Source: Bordetella genomosp. 4 (GTDB taxonomy: Bacteria; Pseudomonadota; Gammaproteobacteria; Burkholderiales; Burkholderiaceae_B). From it: DNA of 64,000 nucleotides. Made by a program: the position numbers and the translations under genes. This document shows, piece by piece, positions 61,948-64,000 of the stretch (the first letter of the stretch is position 1; the number at the start of each line of letters is the position of its first letter). The stretch spans positions 62,001 to 126,000 of the forward strand of contig NZ_NEVQ01000019.1 in NCBI RefSeq assembly GCF_002261185.1, in the 5' to 3' direction. Under the pieces are notes generated by a model. It saw nothing but the letters and a program-made list of their open reading frames with translations. It was not told the origin of the DNA and made no database searches.

Positions 61948-62634
61948 TTAACGCGAACGCACGAGCTGCCATGCGCGGGTCAGATATCCCACTGATGCAA
62001 AACCGCTCCAGACGTGCACCAAACGTGTGAACGGAAAGATCAGGAACAAGGTCATGCCCAGCACCATATGCACCTGATACACCCATGGCACGCCCACCAT
62101 CACCTCGGCAGCCCCGGCACGAAAGGTCACGATCCGCTGTGCCCAATCGCCCAGCAACAACATCAAGGATCCATCCTTGTGCTCGGCCGAGGTCAAAATG
62201 GACAACAGTCCCAGCGACAGTACGATCAAGATCCAGATGAGCGTCACCCAATCTGAAACGCGCGAGGTCGCTCTCAAGCGCGGCTCGGACATCCTTCTAT
62301 AGATCAAAATCAACAAGCCGGCCAGGCAGATCAGCCCCAGAATGGCCCCGACGACGACGGCCATCAGTTGTTTCAGTTCGGTGGAAAGACCCAATGCGTG
62401 ATATACCGCGGGCGGCGTCAACAATCCGAACAGATGCGTAAAGAACAGGGACAGGATGCCGATGTGAAACAGGTTGCTGCCCCAACGCAACGCGCCTCGT
62501 TTCAACAATTGGCTGGAATCGCTCTTCCACGTGTACTGGTCACGCTCGAACCGAGCCAGGCTGCCAAACAAAAAGATGGCCAGCGCAATATAGGGGTACA
62601 CCGCAAAAAAGAAATGATGCAGATAGGCAGACAT
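61948..62634 (-). CDS. narI: Respiratory nitrate reductase gamma subunit NarI
   Basis: A 228-residue cytochrome b membrane subunit with five TM segments. Heme-ligand His residues are in LFHIGILSLFFTHLFG and YQVHMVLGMTLFLIFPFTRLVHVWS. It takes electrons from quinol and passes them to NarH. It lies 10 bases after narJ, with AAGGAG before its start. Confidence 0.96.
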   Translation of the reverse strand: MSAYLHHFFFAVYPYIALAIFLFGSLARFERDQYTWKSDSSQLLKRGALRWGSNLFHIGILSLFFTHLFGLLTPPAVYHALGLSTELKQLMAVVVGAILGLICLAGLLILIYRRMSEPRLRATSRVSDWVTLIWILIVLSLGLLSILTSAEHKDGSLMLLLGDWAQRIVTFRAGAAEVMVGVPWVYQVHMVLGMTLFLIFPFTRLVHVWSGFASVGYLTRAWQLVRSR

Positions 62635-62644
62635 GCGGGTCTCC

Positions 62645-63358
62645 TTATGACGAAGCAGAACCGGACACAGCCCGTGCGCGCCGAGGGTCCGTTTCGTAAA
62701 AATGCACGGGCTGTGCCGTTTGCGTACGCGCCCGCAGCGCGGGCTCGGAACCGTCAGCGTCCGGCCCGAACGTGATCATGGACTCATCCAGTTCCTCTGG
62801 CGCGGGGTCTGGCAAGGGCTGCGGCACAGCAGAGGTCAGCGCGCGCAATACGGTGAACACCGCTGCATAGGGGCTGCCGTACTGCGTCAGCTTGTCGCCG
62901 ATGCGCACCAGCACATGAATCGCATCCCCCAGCAATGCGGAGGCTTTCTCGGCAGGGATCTGCCCGAGAAACTCCAGGAACAGCGGCACATAATCCGGCA
63001 ATTCCGAGGTCTCCAATATCAATCCATGGCGCAAATACTCATCACGCAAATCGACCATCGCCTGCCCGCGATCGCGCGATTGACCGTGAATGTGTTCAAA
63101 CAAATGCAGGGAGTGAGCAGGCCTCCGGTCAAACGTCGACACATATTGTTCCTGCAGATCGATCAAATCGTCCGCGCTGCTCAACATATCAAACAAAGGC
63201 GTCAACTGCTGGCGCTGCCACGCTGTCACACTGGTCTGCAGTTCAGGCACGGCAGCCAACAACGCCTGATCGGGGTACGCCAACAACGCCGACAGTACGC
63301 GATACACCGATACTGGCGGCGCCGATGATTCGCGCCCCTGGATATGCTCGATGGTCAT
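62645..63358 (-). CDS. narJ: Nitrate reductase molybdenum cofactor assembly chaperone NarJ
   Basis: A 237-residue NarJ/TorD-family chaperone. It shows VYRVLSALLAYPDQALLAAV, the ADDLIDLQEQYVSTFDRRPAHSLHLFEH family signature and DYVPLFLEFLGQIPAEKA. It holds apo-NarG for insertion of the molybdenum cofactor and is not part of the final enzyme. It is 8 bases after narH with AGGAG before its start. Confidence 0.95.
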   Translation of the reverse strand: MTIEHIQGRESSAPPVSVYRVLSALLAYPDQALLAAVPELQTSVTAWQRQQLTPLFDMLSSADDLIDLQEQYVSTFDRRPAHSLHLFEHIHGQSRDRGQAMVDLRDEYLRHGLILETSELPDYVPLFLEFLGQIPAEKASALLGDAIHVLVRIGDKLTQYGSPYAAVFTVLRALTSAVPQPLPDPAPEELDESMITFGPDADGSEPALRARTQTAQPVHFYETDPRRARAVSGSASS

Positions 63359-63366
63359 GACGGCTC

Positions 63367-64000
63367 CTATCCCGATACCTTGTCGCGCTGCACTTCCATG
63401 AACACCATTTTCTGTGCATCACCGCGCGGCTTGCTGCCAAACAGACTGCCCTCGGACACGCCATCCGAACAGCCATTGCCGAACGAAAATCCACAGCCGC
63501 CCCGCATGTCAAAGGCGTTTTCTGCATACTCGCGATGCGAGGTGGGAATCACGAACCGGTCTTCATAATTGGCAATGGCCAGATAGCGATACATCTCTTC
63601 GATCTCGTGCGTACTGAGACCTACCTGCTGCAAGATATCGATACGCTCCTGACCGTCGACCGTACGCGCTCGCATGAAAGCCCGCATCGCCAGCAGACGT
63701 TCCAGCGCGAGAGCCACCGGCACCTCGTCACCCGCGGTCAACATATTGGCCAGATAACGCAAGGGAATACGCAGCGATTTCACATCGGGGATATCACCGA
63801 ACGCCCCGATGTGGCCGCTATTGGCCGCCGCCTGAATTGGCGACAAGGGCGGCACGTACCACACCATCGGCAGCGTGCGGTATTCCGGGTGCAGAGGGAA
63901 TGCGATGCGCCATTGCACCGCCATTTTGTAGGTAGGCGAATGCCGTGCCGCATCCAGCCACCCCTGAGGCACGCCATCGGCCAGGGCTTGCGCAATCACT
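63367..64000 (-). CDS. narH: Respiratory nitrate reductase beta subunit NarH, C-terminal fragment
   Basis: At least 210 C-terminal residues are visible; the gene continues past the right edge. KMAVQWRIAFPLHPEYRTLPMVWYVPPLSP and NMLTAGDEVPVALALERLLAMR are highly typical of NarH, as is the end DMRGGCGFSFGNG. NarH carries four Fe-S clusters between NarG and NarI; the N-terminal cluster motifs are outside the window. The first in-frame ATG seen (63999) is internal. Confidence 0.95.
   Translation of the reverse strand, partial: VIAQALADGVPQGWLDAARHSPTYKMAVQWRIAFPLHPEYRTLPMVWYVPPLSPIQAAANSGHIGAFGDIPDVKSLRIPLRYLANMLTAGDEVPVALALERLLAMRAFMRARTVDGQERIDILQQVGLSTHEIEEMYRYLAIANYEDRFVIPTSHREYAENAFDMRGGCGFSFGNGCSDGVSEGSLFGSKPRGDAQKMVFMEVQRDKVSG

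Noticed and set aside
1-64000. tRNA, rRNA, CRISPR arrays or prophage
   Set aside because: No cloverleaf sequences, rRNA signatures, regularly spaced direct repeats or phage structural genes were recognised.

Overview
The window looks like a chromosomal segment of a GC-rich betaproteobacterium of the order Burkholderiales, most likely the family Alcaligenaceae (Bordetella/Achromobacter relatives). The reasons are four Bug-type periplasmic solute receptors, DUF4148 proteins, a soluble fdsGBA-C-D formate dehydrogenase and a narHJI respiratory nitrate reductase set. This assignment rests on gene content only. I see no rRNA, tRNA, prophage or CRISPR array. Both edges cut genes: an EamA transporter on the left and narH on the right.

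Layout. 1-359: end of an EamA transporter. 400-13242 (minus strand): a long catabolic block for an unidentified carboxylic acid. It holds two Bug receptors, two MmgE/PrpD proteins, two dehydrogenases, a branched-chain-type ABC importer (LivH, a LivM-LivG fusion, LivF, LivK), a carboxymuconolactone-decarboxylase-like protein, a dehydrogenase relic, a cupin and a NIPSNAP protein. A divergent LysR regulator follows at 13398. 14294-20157 (minus): an MFS carrier, a peroxiredoxin and a large DUF748 envelope protein. 20302-31489: the molybdenum island, with moaC-moaD-moaE-moeA, moaA and a ModE/LysR-like regulator divergent from fdsG-fdsB-fdsA-fdhD-fdsD. 31503-37947: a LysR regulator divergent from a CoA-transferase, an MFS carrier, an intradiol dioxygenase, a citryl-CoA-lyase-like protein and a Bug receptor.

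38042-44826: housekeeping and accessory genes (methyltransferase, 5'-nucleotidase lipoprotein, two-part chromate transporter, RhtA-like exporter, YajQ, CopD-like protein). 44827-45789: no confident gene. It holds two inverted copies of a roughly 350-base element whose hairpins stay perfectly paired although their sequences differ between the copies. This is the strongest candidate for an undescribed element here. 45790-49445 (minus): D-2-hydroxyacid dehydrogenase, RidA, aminotransferase and Bug receptor. 49533-50783: a lone TnpB (RNA-guided nuclease) element with recognisable ends. 50863-56200: a GntR-regulated amino-acid ABC importer divergent from a DadA-like oxidase and an Asp/Glu-racemase-family protein. 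56532-59033: three tandem DUF4148 secreted proteins and two paralogous TetR regulators sharing palindromic sites. 59149-64000: an HD phosphohydrolase, then narK, a parvulin, narI, narJ and partial narH.

How the parts fit. Formate dehydrogenase and nitrate reductase are both molybdoenzymes, and the moa/moe genes between them supply the cofactor. The Bug, Liv and polar amino-acid importers feed adjacent catabolic enzymes, each under a nearby LysR or GntR regulator. Operator and promoter calls are by eye and carry low confidence.
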